The notes under the pieces were generated by a model. It was not told the origin of the DNA. It saw only the letters and a program-made list of their open reading frames with translations, and made no database searches. Both the position numbers and the translations under genes were made by a program. A stretch of DNA of 64,000 nucleotides, from the NCBI RefSeq assembly GCF_014648635.1, contig NZ_BMRM01000014.1, positions 186,001 through 250,000 on the forward strand, given 5' to 3'. Shown here piece by piece: positions 39,151 to 46,916 of this stretch. This stretch comes from Streptomyces cinerochromogenes (GTDB taxonomy: Bacteria; Actinomycetota; Actinomycetes; Streptomycetales; Streptomycetaceae). The number at the start of each line of letters is the position of its first letter. The stretch's first letter is position 1.

Positions 39151-40776
39151 ATGTCTGCTTCCCTCACCTGCACCTCCCTGTCCTTCACCTGGCCCGACGG
39201 CAGCACCGTCTTCGACGGGCTGGACATCGCCTTCGGTCCGGGCCGGACCGGTCTCGTCGGCGTCAACGGATCGGGCAAGTCCACCCTGCTCAAGCTGCTG
39301 GCCGGGGAACTCGTCCCGGCCGACGGCACCGTCAAGGCGGCCGGCGAGACCGGCTACCTCCCGCAGAACGTCACGCTCGACACCACGCTCCGCGTCGACC
39401 AGGCCCTCGGCATCGCCGAGCGACGGGCCGCCCTGCACGCCATCGAGGCGGGCGACGCCGCCGCGGAGCACTTCGAGACGATCGGCGACGACTGGGACGT
39501 CGAGGAGCGCGCCCTGGCCACCCTCGGCGAACTCGGCCTCGGCCACATCGGCCTGGACCGGACCGTCGGCGAGGTGTCCGGCGGGGAGTCGGTGCTGCTG
39601 CGGCTCGCCGCGCTGCTGCTGCGCCGCCCCGACATCCTGCTGCTGGACGAGCCCACCAACAACCTCGACCTGTACGCGCGCCGGCGGCTGTACCAGGCCG
39701 TCGCCTCCTGGCCGGGCGTCCTGGTCGTGGTCAGCCACGACCGGGAACTGCTCGACCTGGTCGACCAGATCGCGGAGCTGCGCTCCGGGGAGGTCGCCTG
39801 GTACGGCGGCAACTTCTCGGCCTACGAGAAGGCGCTGGCCGTCGAGCAGGAGGCGGCCGAGCGCATGCTGCGCGTCGCCGAGGCCGACGTGCGCAAGCAG
39901 AAGCGCGAACTGGCCGACGCCCAGGTCAAACTGGCCCGCCGCAAGCGGTACGGCCAGAAGATGTACGAGCAGAAGCGCGAGCCGAAGATCGTCATGGGGG
40001 CACGCAGGCGCGCCGCCCAGGAGTCCGCGGGCAAGCACCGCATCATGCACGAGGAGCGGCTCGCCGAGGCCAGGGAACGGCTGGACGAGGCGGTGGAGGC
40101 GGTCCGGGACGACGACGAGATCCGCGTCGAACTGCCGTACACGGCCGTACCGCCCGGCCGGCAGGTGCTCACCCTGGAGAACCTGGAAACGGCCTACCAC
40201 GCACGCGTGCCGGGCATCCTCGACCTGCGCGGCCCGGAGCGGATCGCGCTGGTCGGCCGCAACGGCGCCGGCAAGACGACACTGCTGCGGACGATCGCCG
40301 GGGAGCTGGCACCGGTGTCGGGCACGGCGACGGCGCACGTCCCGCTGCGGTTCCTGCCCCAGCGGCTGGACGTCCTGGACGACGCCCTGTCGGTCGCCGG
40401 GAACGTGGCCCGGTTCGCGCCGGGCGCCACCAACAACCGGGTCCGGGCCCGGCTCGCCCGCTTCCTGTTCCGGGGCGCGCGGGCCGACCAGAAGGCGGCC
40501 ACCCTGTCGGGCGGCGAGCGCTTCCGGGCGACCCTGGCCGCGCTGATGCTCGCCGAGCCCGCGCCCCAGCTGCTGCTGCTCGACGAGCCGACCAACAACC
40601 TCGACATGGCCAGCGTCCGGCAGCTGACCTCGGCCCTTGAGTCGTACGAGGGCGCGCTGGTCGTGGCCAGCCACGACCTGCCGTTCCTGGAGTCGATCGG
40701 CATCACCCGGTGGCTGCTGATGGAGGGAGGGGAGCTGACGGAGACGGAACCGGAGGCGCTCGGGGACCCGGCCTGA
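39151..40776 (+). CDS. ABC-F ATPase, probable antibiotic-resistance type
   Basis: 541 residues, two ABC domains without membrane segments. Walker A motifs are GVNGSGKST and GRNGAGKTT, signatures VSGGESVLLRLA and LSGGERFRATLA, Walker B LLLDEPTNNLD in both domains. The interdomain linker (about 235-320) is rich in Arg/Lys, as in ribosome-protecting ABC-F proteins. Map position corresponds to S. coelicolor SCO6720, which I recall, without certainty, as the tiamulin-resistance gene tiaA. The long leader supports a drug-responsive role, since housekeeping ABC-F genes lack one. ATG at 39151; GAGG ribosome site inside a hairpin. Confidence 0.9.
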   Translation: MSASLTCTSLSFTWPDGSTVFDGLDIAFGPGRTGLVGVNGSGKSTLLKLLAGELVPADGTVKAAGETGYLPQNVTLDTTLRVDQALGIAERRAALHAIEAGDAAAEHFETIGDDWDVEERALATLGELGLGHIGLDRTVGEVSGGESVLLRLAALLLRRPDILLLDEPTNNLDLYARRRLYQAVASWPGVLVVVSHDRELLDLVDQIAELRSGEVAWYGGNFSAYEKALAVEQEAAERMLRVAEADVRKQKRELADAQVKLARRKRYGQKMYEQKREPKIVMGARRRAAQESAGKHRIMHEERLAEARERLDEAVEAVRDDDEIRVELPYTAVPPGRQVLTLENLETAYHARVPGILDLRGPERIALVGRNGAGKTTLLRTIAGELAPVSGTATAHVPLRFLPQRLDVLDDALSVAGNVARFAPGATNNRVRARLARFLFRGARADQKAATLSGGERFRATLAALMLAEPAPQLLLLDEPTNNLDMASVRQLTSALESYEGALVVASHDLPFLESIGITRWLLMEGGELTETEPEALGDPA

Positions 40777-40792
40777 CCGGCCCGGTGCCGCC

Positions 40793-40819
40793 GTCCTGAC
40801 GGGCCGGGGGTATCAGGAC
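40793..40819 (+). terminator. Hairpin after the ABC-F gene
   Basis: GTCCTGA and TCAGGAC, perfect 7-bp arms with a 13-nt loop, 17 nt after the stop codon. Confidence 0.55.
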
Positions 40820-40877
40820 AGGCACAGCCTGGCACCGGGGGTTTTGCCCTGGCCCGGGCGCCCTGCATGATGACGGA

Positions 40878-40901
40878 CCGGCGCCGTGTGATCGGCGCCG
40901 G
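40878..40901 (+). promoter_or_regulatory. Hairpin in the upstream region of the dimethylarginine hydrolase gene
   Basis: CCGGCGCCG / CGGCGCCGG, perfect 9-bp arms, 6-nt loop, ending 39 bp before the GTG start. It could terminate readthrough or shape the leader. Confidence 0.45.
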
Positions 40902-40940
40902 ACACCGCACCACCGCACCGACCGATTCGAAAGGCCCCTC

Positions 40941-41717
40941 GTGCCCAGCAAGAAGGCCCTCGTCCGCCGCCCCAGCCCCCGCCTCGCCGAAGGCCTGGTG
41001 ACGCACATCGAGCGGGAGAAGGTCGACATCGGGCTCGCCGGCGAACAGTGGGAGGCCTACGTCGAGGCCCTCCGCGCGCACGGCTGGGAGACGATCGAGG
41101 TCGAACCGGCCGACGACTGCCCGGACTCGGTGTTCGTGGAGGACACCGTGGTCATGTACAGGAACGTGGCGTTGATCACCCGGCCCGGCGCCGAGTCCCG
41201 GCGGCCGGAGACCGCCGGCGTCGAGGAGGCGGTGGCCCGCCTCGGCTGCTCGGTGAACTGGATCTGGGAGCCGGGCACGCTGGACGGCGGTGACGTCCTG
41301 AAGGTCGGCGACACCGTGTACGTCGGCCGGGGCGGACGGACCAACGCGGCCGGCGTGCAGCAGCTGCGGGCTGCCTTCGAGCCGCTCGGCGCCCGCGTGG
41401 TGGCCGTGCCCGTGAGCCGGGTGCTGCACCTGAAGTCGGCGGTGACCGCGCTGCCCGACGGCACGGTGATCGGGCAGATACCGAAGATCGACCGGCCGTC
41501 GCTGTTCCCGGGCTTCCTGTCGGTGCCGGAGGAGTCCGGCGCCCATGTGGTGCTGCTCGGCGGCAACACGTTGCTGATGGCGGCGAGCGCGCCGAAGACC
41601 GCGGAGCTGCTGACCGATCTCGGGCACACCGTGGTGACGGTCGACATCAGCGAGTTCGAGAAGCTGGAGGGCTGTGTGACCTGCCTCTCGGTGCGCCTGC
41701 GGGAGCTGTACGCCTGA
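40941..41717 (+). CDS. ddaH: Dimethylarginine dimethylaminohydrolase family protein (DDAH)
   Basis: 258 residues, guanidino-group-modifying fold (alpha/beta propeller). Substrate and catalytic residues: DDCPDSVFVEDTVV, LDGGDVLKVG, His in RVLHLKSAVTAL and the nucleophilic Cys in LEGCVTCLSVRL. It hydrolyses NG,NG-dimethylarginine to citrulline and dimethylamine; arginine deiminase or another amidinohydrolase activity is less likely given the length. GTG start with GAAAGG upstream. Confidence 0.9.
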   Translation: MPSKKALVRRPSPRLAEGLVTHIEREKVDIGLAGEQWEAYVEALRAHGWETIEVEPADDCPDSVFVEDTVVMYRNVALITRPGAESRRPETAGVEEAVARLGCSVNWIWEPGTLDGGDVLKVGDTVYVGRGGRTNAAGVQQLRAAFEPLGARVVAVPVSRVLHLKSAVTALPDGTVIGQIPKIDRPSLFPGFLSVPEESGAHVVLLGGNTLLMAASAPKTAELLTDLGHTVVTVDISEFEKLEGCVTCLSVRLRELYA

Positions 41718-41740
41718 CCGGGTGGGCCCCACTCCCCGGC

Positions 41741-41768
41741 AGCCCCCGGACCTGCGGGTCCCGGGGCT
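41741..41768 (+). terminator. Terminator hairpin after the DDAH gene
   Basis: 12-bp arms with one mismatch (AGCCCCCGGACC / GGTCCCGGGGCT), TGCG loop, 24 nt past the stop. Confidence 0.7.
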
Positions 41769-41829
41769 GTTCGGCGTGCCTGCGGGAGTCCGTACGGGCG
41801 GGCTGATCAGCGGTTCTTTACGACAGCCT

Positions 41830-41878
41830 TAACCTACGGCTTCGTAACCTACGGCTTCGTAGCCTACGATCACGTAGG
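41830..41878. promoter_or_regulatory. Three tandem palindromic boxes before the desaturase gene
   Basis: Three 15-nt units start at 41830, 41845 (identical: TAACCTACGGCTTCG) and 41860 (TAGCCTACGATCACG). Each contains the partial palindrome CTACG-N4-CGTA, and the last forms the perfect repeat CCTACG-ATCA-CGTAGG (41863-41878). They overlap a TAGGTT -10-like box at 41875. Strong candidate for a repressor or membrane-lipid sensor operator controlling the desaturase. Confidence 0.7.
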
Positions 41879-41946
41879 TTTTCCGGCACCGCTCGCCGGA
41901 CCACCCCTTTCCTCCCCCTTCTGTTCGGCGTCCCCCTGGAGTTCCC

Positions 41947-42921
41947 GTGACGATCACTTCTCCCCACCTCGGCAGCCCGTCCGTCTGGACCGACGCGCGG
42001 CTGCTCCACGCACTGGAGGAAGTGGTCGAGAACGAGCTGAACCGGCATCTGAAGGTCGCCAAGGACTGGATGCCGCACGAGTACGTCCCGTGGAGCGACG
42101 GCCGCAACTTCCCGGGCCTCTTCGAGGACGGGGAGGCCTGGGACAAGGACCAGTCCAAGGTGACGGAGATCGGCCGGATCGCCCTCGTGGTCAACCTGCT
42201 GACCGAGGACAACCTGCCGAGCTACCACCACGAGATCGCCTCGCTGTTCGGCCGGGACGGCGCCTGGGGCACCTGGGTGCACCGCTGGACGGCCGAGGAG
42301 GGCCGGCACGGCATCGTGATGCGCGACTACCTGCTGGCCTCGCGTGCGGTGGACCCGGACCAGCTGGAGCGCTTCCGCATGTCGCACATGAGCGAGGGCT
42401 TCGAGTCCGACAACCGGCACTCGATGCTGCACTCGGTCGCCTACGTCGCCTTCCAGGAGCTGGCCACGCGGATCTCCCACCGCAACACCGGGCACCAGTC
42501 CGGGGACCCGGTCTGCGACCGCATGCTGTCCCGCATCGCGACCGACGAGAACCTGCACATGGTCTTCTACCGCAACCTGCTGAAGGCCGCCTTCGAACTG
42601 GCCCCCGATCTGACCATGCAGGCGGTCCGGGACGTCGTCGTCAACTTCCGCATGCCCGGCCACGGCATCCCCGGCTTCGAGCGGGCCGCCGCGCAGATGG
42701 CGATCGGCGAGGTCTACAACCTGCGGATCCACCACGACGACGTGCTGCAGCCGGTGCTGCGCTTCCTGAAGGTCATGGAGATCGACGGCCTCGGCCCCGA
42801 GGGGCGCCAGGCGCAGGAGGAACTCGGCCTGTTCCTGGGCGGGCTGGACGCGGAGGCGCTGAAGTTCGACGAGAAGCTGGCCGCGCGCAAGGCCCGGATG
42901 GCGGCGCGCGCCGGAGCCTGA
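41947..42921 (+). CDS. Acyl-ACP desaturase (soluble di-iron)
   Basis: 324 residues, the ferritin-like soluble desaturase family (DesA1/DesA2 type), which introduces a double bond into acyl-ACP with O2 and ferredoxin. The two Glu-x2-His iron motifs are visible as AEEGRHGIVMRDYL and ATDENLHMVFYRN, with the other ligands in VVENELNRH and LTEDNLPSYHHEI. No membrane segments. GTG start with CTGGAG upstream. Upstream boxes suggest transcriptional control of membrane unsaturation. Confidence 0.93.
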   Translation: MTITSPHLGSPSVWTDARLLHALEEVVENELNRHLKVAKDWMPHEYVPWSDGRNFPGLFEDGEAWDKDQSKVTEIGRIALVVNLLTEDNLPSYHHEIASLFGRDGAWGTWVHRWTAEEGRHGIVMRDYLLASRAVDPDQLERFRMSHMSEGFESDNRHSMLHSVAYVAFQELATRISHRNTGHQSGDPVCDRMLSRIATDENLHMVFYRNLLKAAFELAPDLTMQAVRDVVVNFRMPGHGIPGFERAAAQMAIGEVYNLRIHHDDVLQPVLRFLKVMEIDGLGPEGRQAQEELGLFLGGLDAEALKFDEKLAARKARMAARAGA

Positions 42922-42950
42922 CGGCCCGCGCGCGTGCGGTGCCGGCGGCG

Positions 42951-43196
42951 TCAGGGGGCGGTGCGGCGGAGGGCGAGGCGTTCCTTCTCCGACAGGCCGC
43001 CCCAGACGCCGAACCGCTCGTCGTGGGCCAGCGCGTACTCCAGACAGGCCGGGCGCAGCTCGCACATGGCGCAGATGCGCTTCGCCTCGCGCACCGAGCT
43101 GCCGGGCTCGGGGAAGAAGAAGTCCGGCCCGGTCTGCGCGCACAGGGCCTGCGCCTGCCAGGTGTCGTCGGCCGGGGTGATGGTGTCGATGTGCAT
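42951..43196 (-). CDS. wblJ: WhiB-like iron-sulfur regulator (WblJ-like)
   Basis: 81 residues. The four cluster cysteines are in the family spacing: ALCAQ near residue 19, then ICAMC and PACLEYAL, with the GVWGG turn and a basic C-terminus (KERLALRR) that contacts DNA. WhiB-like proteins bind a [4Fe-4S] cluster and the principal sigma factor. The map position matches S. coelicolor wblJ (SCO6715), which is why the symbol is given. ATG 43196 is preferred to a longer frame from 43235. Confidence 0.88.
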   Translation of the reverse strand: MHIDTITPADDTWQAQALCAQTGPDFFFPEPGSSVREAKRICAMCELRPACLEYALAHDERFGVWGGLSEKERLALRRTAP

Positions 43197-43220
43197 GGCC
43201 AGGAGCCTGCCCCACGCCGA

Positions 43221-43362
43221 AAAACGTTCGATCAACGCCGGCTCAACGCCGTCGGTCCACGCGGGTCGACGCCGTTCGGTCCACGCCGGTCAACGCGGTT
43301 CGATGCCCGCCGTCCGACGCCGTTCGATCCCCGCCGACCGACGCCGTTCGGTCGGCGCCGTG
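43221..43362. repeat. 24-nt degenerate tandem array, six units, upstream of the VOC gene
   Basis: Units of 23-24 nt built on CGACGCCGTTCGGTCCACGC start at about 43221, 43244, 43267, 43291, 43315 and 43339. The later units hold a strict 24-nt period and differ at a few positions. Frames through the array read as repetitive DRTAS peptides but have no start or ribosome site. Confidence 0.75.
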
Positions 43363-43589
43363 GCCGTCGGGCGCACCCGGGGGTCCCGGCCGCTCCGATG
43401 ATGCTCCCCCGGGCGCGGCGCGCGCACGGCGGCGCGCGGGGCCGGCGGGGAAACGGGGAGAGTGCGCGCTGTCACGCCGGGTGAGGGCGGGGGCGGTCCG
43501 GCGCGCCACGGTGTTCCGGCGGCGATTGTCAGTGGGCGGTGCGAGACTCGGCAGTGCACAGGACGGGACCCCTTGCGAGGAGGGCCGAG
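43363..43589. other. Intergenic segment before the VOC gene
   Basis: No gene is visible. GC-rich with short G/C runs; the only clear signal is the GCGAGGAGGGCC ribosome site before the VOC gene. Confidence 0.35.
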
Positions 43590-44381
43590 ATGCTCACCAC
43601 CCGTTTCGTGGACGGCGCGCCCAACTGGATCGACGTCGGCAGCCCCGACATCGACGGCGCGGCCTCCTTCTACGGCACCCTGTTCGGCTGGCGGTTCGAG
43701 TCGGCGGGACCGGACGCCGGCGGTTACGGCTTCTTCCAGTTGGACGGCAGGACCGTGGCGGGCGGTATGCAGACCGGTCCCGGGCAGGGACCGCCGGCCT
43801 GGACGGTGTACTTCCAGAGCGAGGACGCCCAGGCCACCGCCAAGGCGGCCGAAGGGGCCCACGGCAGAGTGCTGTTCCCGCCGACGGACGTGATGGGCCA
43901 GGGTCATATGGCGGTCCTCGCCGACCAGGCGGGCGTGCGGTTCGGGATCTGGCAGCCGGGGCGGACCAAGGGCGTGGACGTGGCGGGCGAGCCGGGTTCG
44001 CTGTGCTGGGTCGAGCTGTACACACCGGACATCGCGGCGGCCGCCGCGTTCTACCGCCGGGTGCTCGGCCTGGAGACCTCCGGGGTGCCGTTCGCGGGCG
44101 GGACGTACACCTGCGTCAATCCCGACGGCGCCGGGGAGGAGGCCATGTTCGGCGGGATGGTGCCGCTGGCCGACGCGCCGGACGAGGCGGAGCCCGGTCC
44201 GTACTGGCTGCCGTACTTCGAGGTGGTGGACACCGACGCCGTGGTGGAGCAGGCGCAGCGGCTCGGCGGGACGGTGCGGATGCCCGCGGCGACCCTGGAG
44301 GGCGTGGGCCGCATGGCCAAGCTCGCCGATCCGTACGGGGTCCGCTTCGCGGTGATCAGAAGCGAGCCGGCGCAGGGCTGA
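43590..44381 (+). CDS. VOC (glyoxalase/bleomycin-resistance) superfamily protein, two domains
   Basis: 263 residues: two VOC modules, the first opening NWIDVGSPDIDGAASFYGTL and the second CWVELYTPDIAAAAAFYRRV, each followed by the beta-alpha-beta-beta-beta pattern. The usual metal ligands are weak: the His/Glu positions are largely replaced, so a binding protein role is possible. GAGGAGGGCCGAG precedes the ATG. Enzymatic function unknown. Flanked on both sides by 24-nt repeat arrays. Confidence 0.87.
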   Translation: MLTTRFVDGAPNWIDVGSPDIDGAASFYGTLFGWRFESAGPDAGGYGFFQLDGRTVAGGMQTGPGQGPPAWTVYFQSEDAQATAKAAEGAHGRVLFPPTDVMGQGHMAVLADQAGVRFGIWQPGRTKGVDVAGEPGSLCWVELYTPDIAAAAAFYRRVLGLETSGVPFAGGTYTCVNPDGAGEEAMFGGMVPLADAPDEAEPGPYWLPYFEVVDTDAVVEQAQRLGGTVRMPAATLEGVGRMAKLADPYGVRFAVIRSEPAQG

Positions 44382-44592
44382 GCGGCGCCGCGGAGCGCGG
44401 GCGTTGAGCCGGCGCGGAGCGCGGGGGTCGGGCCGCCGTGGAGCGCAGGGGCCTGAGCCGGCGCGGAACGGAGAGCTTGAGCCACCGCGAACCGTGACGG
44501 CCGAGCGGTGGGACGCCGGGGCCTGAGCCGGCGACGAACGCAGGAGCCTGAGCCGGCGCGGCGCGCAGGGGTGAGTCGCGCGGAGCGCGCGG
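44379..44592. repeat. 24-nt degenerate tandem array, about nine units, downstream of the VOC gene
   Basis: Units based on GCCTGAGCCGGCGCGGAACG recur about every 24 nt (clear copies at 44451, 44520 and 44544; diverged copies at 44379, 44404, 44427, 44475 and 44569). The array starts at the VOC stop codon and reaches the stop of the convergent LacI gene. Confidence 0.7.
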
Positions 44593-44598
44593 TGGCCG

Positions 44599-45675
44599 TC
44601 AGGCGGAGGCGCGGCGTATCAGGGTCGTCGGCAGGATCACCGCCGTGCCCGGCGAGCCGGGGACGCCGGGGAGCGCGGGGGGCCGGTGGCGGCCGTCGGG
44701 GAGGCCCTGGAGCAGCAGGCGGGCCATCAGCCGGCCCATCTCCTCGATGTCCTGCCGGACCGTGGTCAGCGGGGGCTCGGTCTGTTCGGTGACCGGCACC
44801 ATGTCGTCGAAGCCGACCACGGCGACGTCCTCCGGCACCCGCCGGCCGCTCTCGCGCAGCACGCGCAGCGCGCCGAGGGCGGTGAGGTCGTTGGCGGCGA
44901 ACACGGCGTCGACGTCGGGGCAGCGGCCGAGGAGCTCCCGCATGGCGCGTTCGCCGCCGGCCGGGGTGAAGTCGCTCTGCACGACCAGCCGGGGATCGCT
45001 CTCGCCCAGCACGTCGGCCATGACGTCCCGGTAGCCGTCGAGCCGGTCCGCCGCCGAGGTCTGGTCCAGCGGACCGGTGATGTGCGCGATGCGCCGGCGG
45101 CCGAGGTCCAGCAGGTGCCGTACGGCCGCGCGGGCCCCGCCCCGGTTGTCGCAGTCGACGTACGCCACGCCCGGGTCCGCCGCCGGGGTGTCCTCGCCCC
45201 AGCCGGGGCGTCCGCCGAACACGGTCGGCACGCCGGCGTCGTGGATGAGGCCGGGCAGCGGGTCGTCCAGGTGGAGGGAGAAGACGAGCGCGCCGTCGAC
45301 ATGGCCGCCGGCGAGATACCGGGCGACGCGCGCGTGGTCGGCGCGGCCCTCGGTGAGCAGCAGCACGAGCTGGTTGTCGTGCGCGGTCAGCTCCTTGCTG
45401 ATGCCGCGCAGTTGGAGGGCGAAGAAGGGGTCGGCGAAGACCTTGGTCTCGGGCTCGGCGATGACCACCGCGACGGCGTCGTGCCGCCGGGTGACGAGGC
45501 TGCGCGCCGCCTGGTTGGGGACGTAGCCCAGTTCCTCGACGGCCCGCCGGACCCGCTCGGCCAGCGGTTCGCGGACCCCGTCGCCGCCGTTGACCACCCG
45601 GGACACGGTGGCCCGGGACACGCCGGCCCGTGCGGCCACGGCCTCCAGCGTGGGGCGCGAGACTGCCTCGGTCAC
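44599..45675 (-). CDS. LacI family transcriptional regulator
   Basis: 358 residues. HTH at about 8-30 (TLEAVAARAGVSRATVSRVV), hinge NQAARSLVTRR, then a periplasmic-binding-protein-like sensor domain with DAVFAANDLTALGAL and VAVVGFDDMVPVTEQ. GTG start with GAGGAGGAG upstream. No sugar transporter is adjacent, so its regulon is elsewhere or unknown. Confidence 0.9.
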   Translation of the reverse strand: MTEAVSRPTLEAVAARAGVSRATVSRVVNGGDGVREPLAERVRRAVEELGYVPNQAARSLVTRRHDAVAVVIAEPETKVFADPFFALQLRGISKELTAHDNQLVLLLTEGRADHARVARYLAGGHVDGALVFSLHLDDPLPGLIHDAGVPTVFGGRPGWGEDTPAADPGVAYVDCDNRGGARAAVRHLLDLGRRRIAHITGPLDQTSAADRLDGYRDVMADVLGESDPRLVVQSDFTPAGGERAMRELLGRCPDVDAVFAANDLTALGALRVLRESGRRVPEDVAVVGFDDMVPVTEQTEPPLTTVRQDIEEMGRLMARLLLQGLPDGRHRPPALPGVPGSPGTAVILPTTLIRRASA

Positions 45676-45722
45676 TTCGGGACTCCTCCTCGGCGGCTGG
45701 CGATCAGGATAGCCGCGCGGCG

Positions 45723-45751
45723 CCGGTCCGGCCGGTGCCGGTGCGGACCGG
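45723..45751 (-). terminator. Hairpin between the LigD polymerase gene and the LacI gene
   Basis: CCGGTCCG / CGGACCGG, perfect 8-bp arms, 13-nt loop, 50 nt downstream of the LigD-type polymerase stop. Confidence 0.5.
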
Positions 45752-45801
45752 GTCAGGACACGGGTCACCCCGCCGTGATCACCCACCGGCCCGCCGGGGT
45801 C

Positions 45802-46821
45802 TCAGGACGAGGACTCGCGCCGGGCCCGGCTCGGCTGGACGCGTTTCGGTTCGCCGGGCATCTTCGGGTACTCCGGCGGGTACGGCAGGTCGCCGAGGCC
45901 GTGGTCGTGTTCGTCCCGGCGGGCCAGGTCCAGCAGCGCCTCCAGGGAGTAGGCGTGCTCGTCCATGTCGGCGTGCACGTCGCCGAGTTCGGCGAACCGG
46001 GCCGGCATGGTGGCGAGGTCGAAGTCGCGGGGCTCGGCCACGCCGACCTCCTCCCAGCGCAGGGGTGCCGAGACGGGGGCGTGCGGGCGGGGCCGTACGG
46101 AGTAGGCGGAGGCGATGGTGCGGTCCCGGGCCGTCTGGTTGTAGTCGAGGAAGATGCGGCGCCCGCGTTCCTCCTTCCACCACTTGATGGTCACCTGCTC
46201 GGGCATCCGGCGTTCCATCTCCCGGCCGACCGCGATCGCCGCGCGGCGCACCTGGGTGAAGGTCCAGCGCGGTTCGATGGGCACGAAGACGTGCAGGCCC
46301 CGCCCGCCGGAGGTCTTCGGCCAGCCGCGCAGCCCGCCGAACTCCTCCAGCACGGACCGCAGTTCGTGGGCGGCGCGGACGGCGTCGGCGTAGTCGGTAC
46401 CGGGCTGCGGGTCGAGGTCGATGCGGAGTTCGTCGGGGTGGTCGACATCGGCGGCCCGCACCGGCCAGGGGTGGAAGGTGAGCGTGCCGTACTGGGCGGC
46501 CCACACCACGGCGGCCTCCTCGGTGGGGCACATCTCGTCGGCGCTGCGCCCGCTGGGGAAGGTGATATGGGCGGTCGGGATCCAGTCGGGCATGCCCTTC
46601 GGGGCCCGTTTCTGGAAGAACCACTCGCCGCCGACGCCGTCCGGGTAGCGCTCCAGGGTGGTGGGGCGGTTGCGCAGGGCGCGCAGGATGCCGGGGCCGA
46701 CGGCGGTGTAGTAGCGGGCGAGGTCCAGCTTGGTGAAGCCGCGCTCCGGGAAGAACACCTTGTCCGGACTGGACAGCCGTACGGTCCGGCCGCCCACCTC
46801 CAGTTCCACCGCATCGCCCAT
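45802..46821 (-). CDS. LigD-type DNA polymerase/primase domain protein (NHEJ)
   Basis: 339 residues, the archaeo-eukaryotic primase fold used in bacterial end joining. Opens LSSPDKVFFPERGFTKLDLA, with the metal-binding DxD in ELRIDLDPQPGTD, a nucleotide-contact stretch TSGGRGLHVFVPIEP and the C-terminal NQTARDRTIASAYSVR. It fills in or adds ribonucleotides at broken ends. In many bacteria this domain is fused to ligase and phosphoesterase in one LigD; here the ligase is a separate, divergent gene (46917). Confidence 0.92.
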   Translation of the reverse strand: MGDAVELEVGGRTVRLSSPDKVFFPERGFTKLDLARYYTAVGPGILRALRNRPTTLERYPDGVGGEWFFQKRAPKGMPDWIPTAHITFPSGRSADEMCPTEEAAVVWAAQYGTLTFHPWPVRAADVDHPDELRIDLDPQPGTDYADAVRAAHELRSVLEEFGGLRGWPKTSGGRGLHVFVPIEPRWTFTQVRRAAIAVGREMERRMPEQVTIKWWKEERGRRIFLDYNQTARDRTIASAYSVRPRPHAPVSAPLRWEEVGVAEPRDFDLATMPARFAELGDVHADMDEHAYSLEALLDLARRDEHDHGLGDLPYPPEYPKMPGEPKRVQPSRARRESSS

Positions 46822-46827
46822 GCGGCC

Positions 46828-46833
46828 ACGGTA
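46828..46833 (-). promoter_or_regulatory. -10 box of a leaderless transcript for the LigD polymerase gene
   Basis: TACCGT on the minus strand, 6 nt before the ATG; no ribosome site. The divergent ligase start is 84 bp away, so the two genes share one control region. Confidence 0.5.
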
Positions 46834-46916
46834 GGCGCGCCCCGTACAGCGCGCATACCGGGACGAAGCAGGGTGTATCTGAGCGGAATCCGACGTAGGC
46901 GCGCAGAATCGGATGC

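Noticed and set aside
38925..39240. Long plus-strand frame opening in the ABC-F leader and running into the gene
   Set aside because: It is out of frame with the ATPase, ends in Arg-rich sequence without motifs, and its TTG start has no spaced ribosome site. Only the very short frames in the leader were kept as candidates.
43243..43509. Minus-strand frame through the 24-nt array reading repeated DRTAS
   Set aside because: It has no ribosome site or plausible start and only reflects the repeat period being a multiple of three.
43221..44592. CRISPR array at the 24-nt repeats
   Set aside because: The repeats are directly adjacent with no spacers, degenerate, and no cas gene is nearby.
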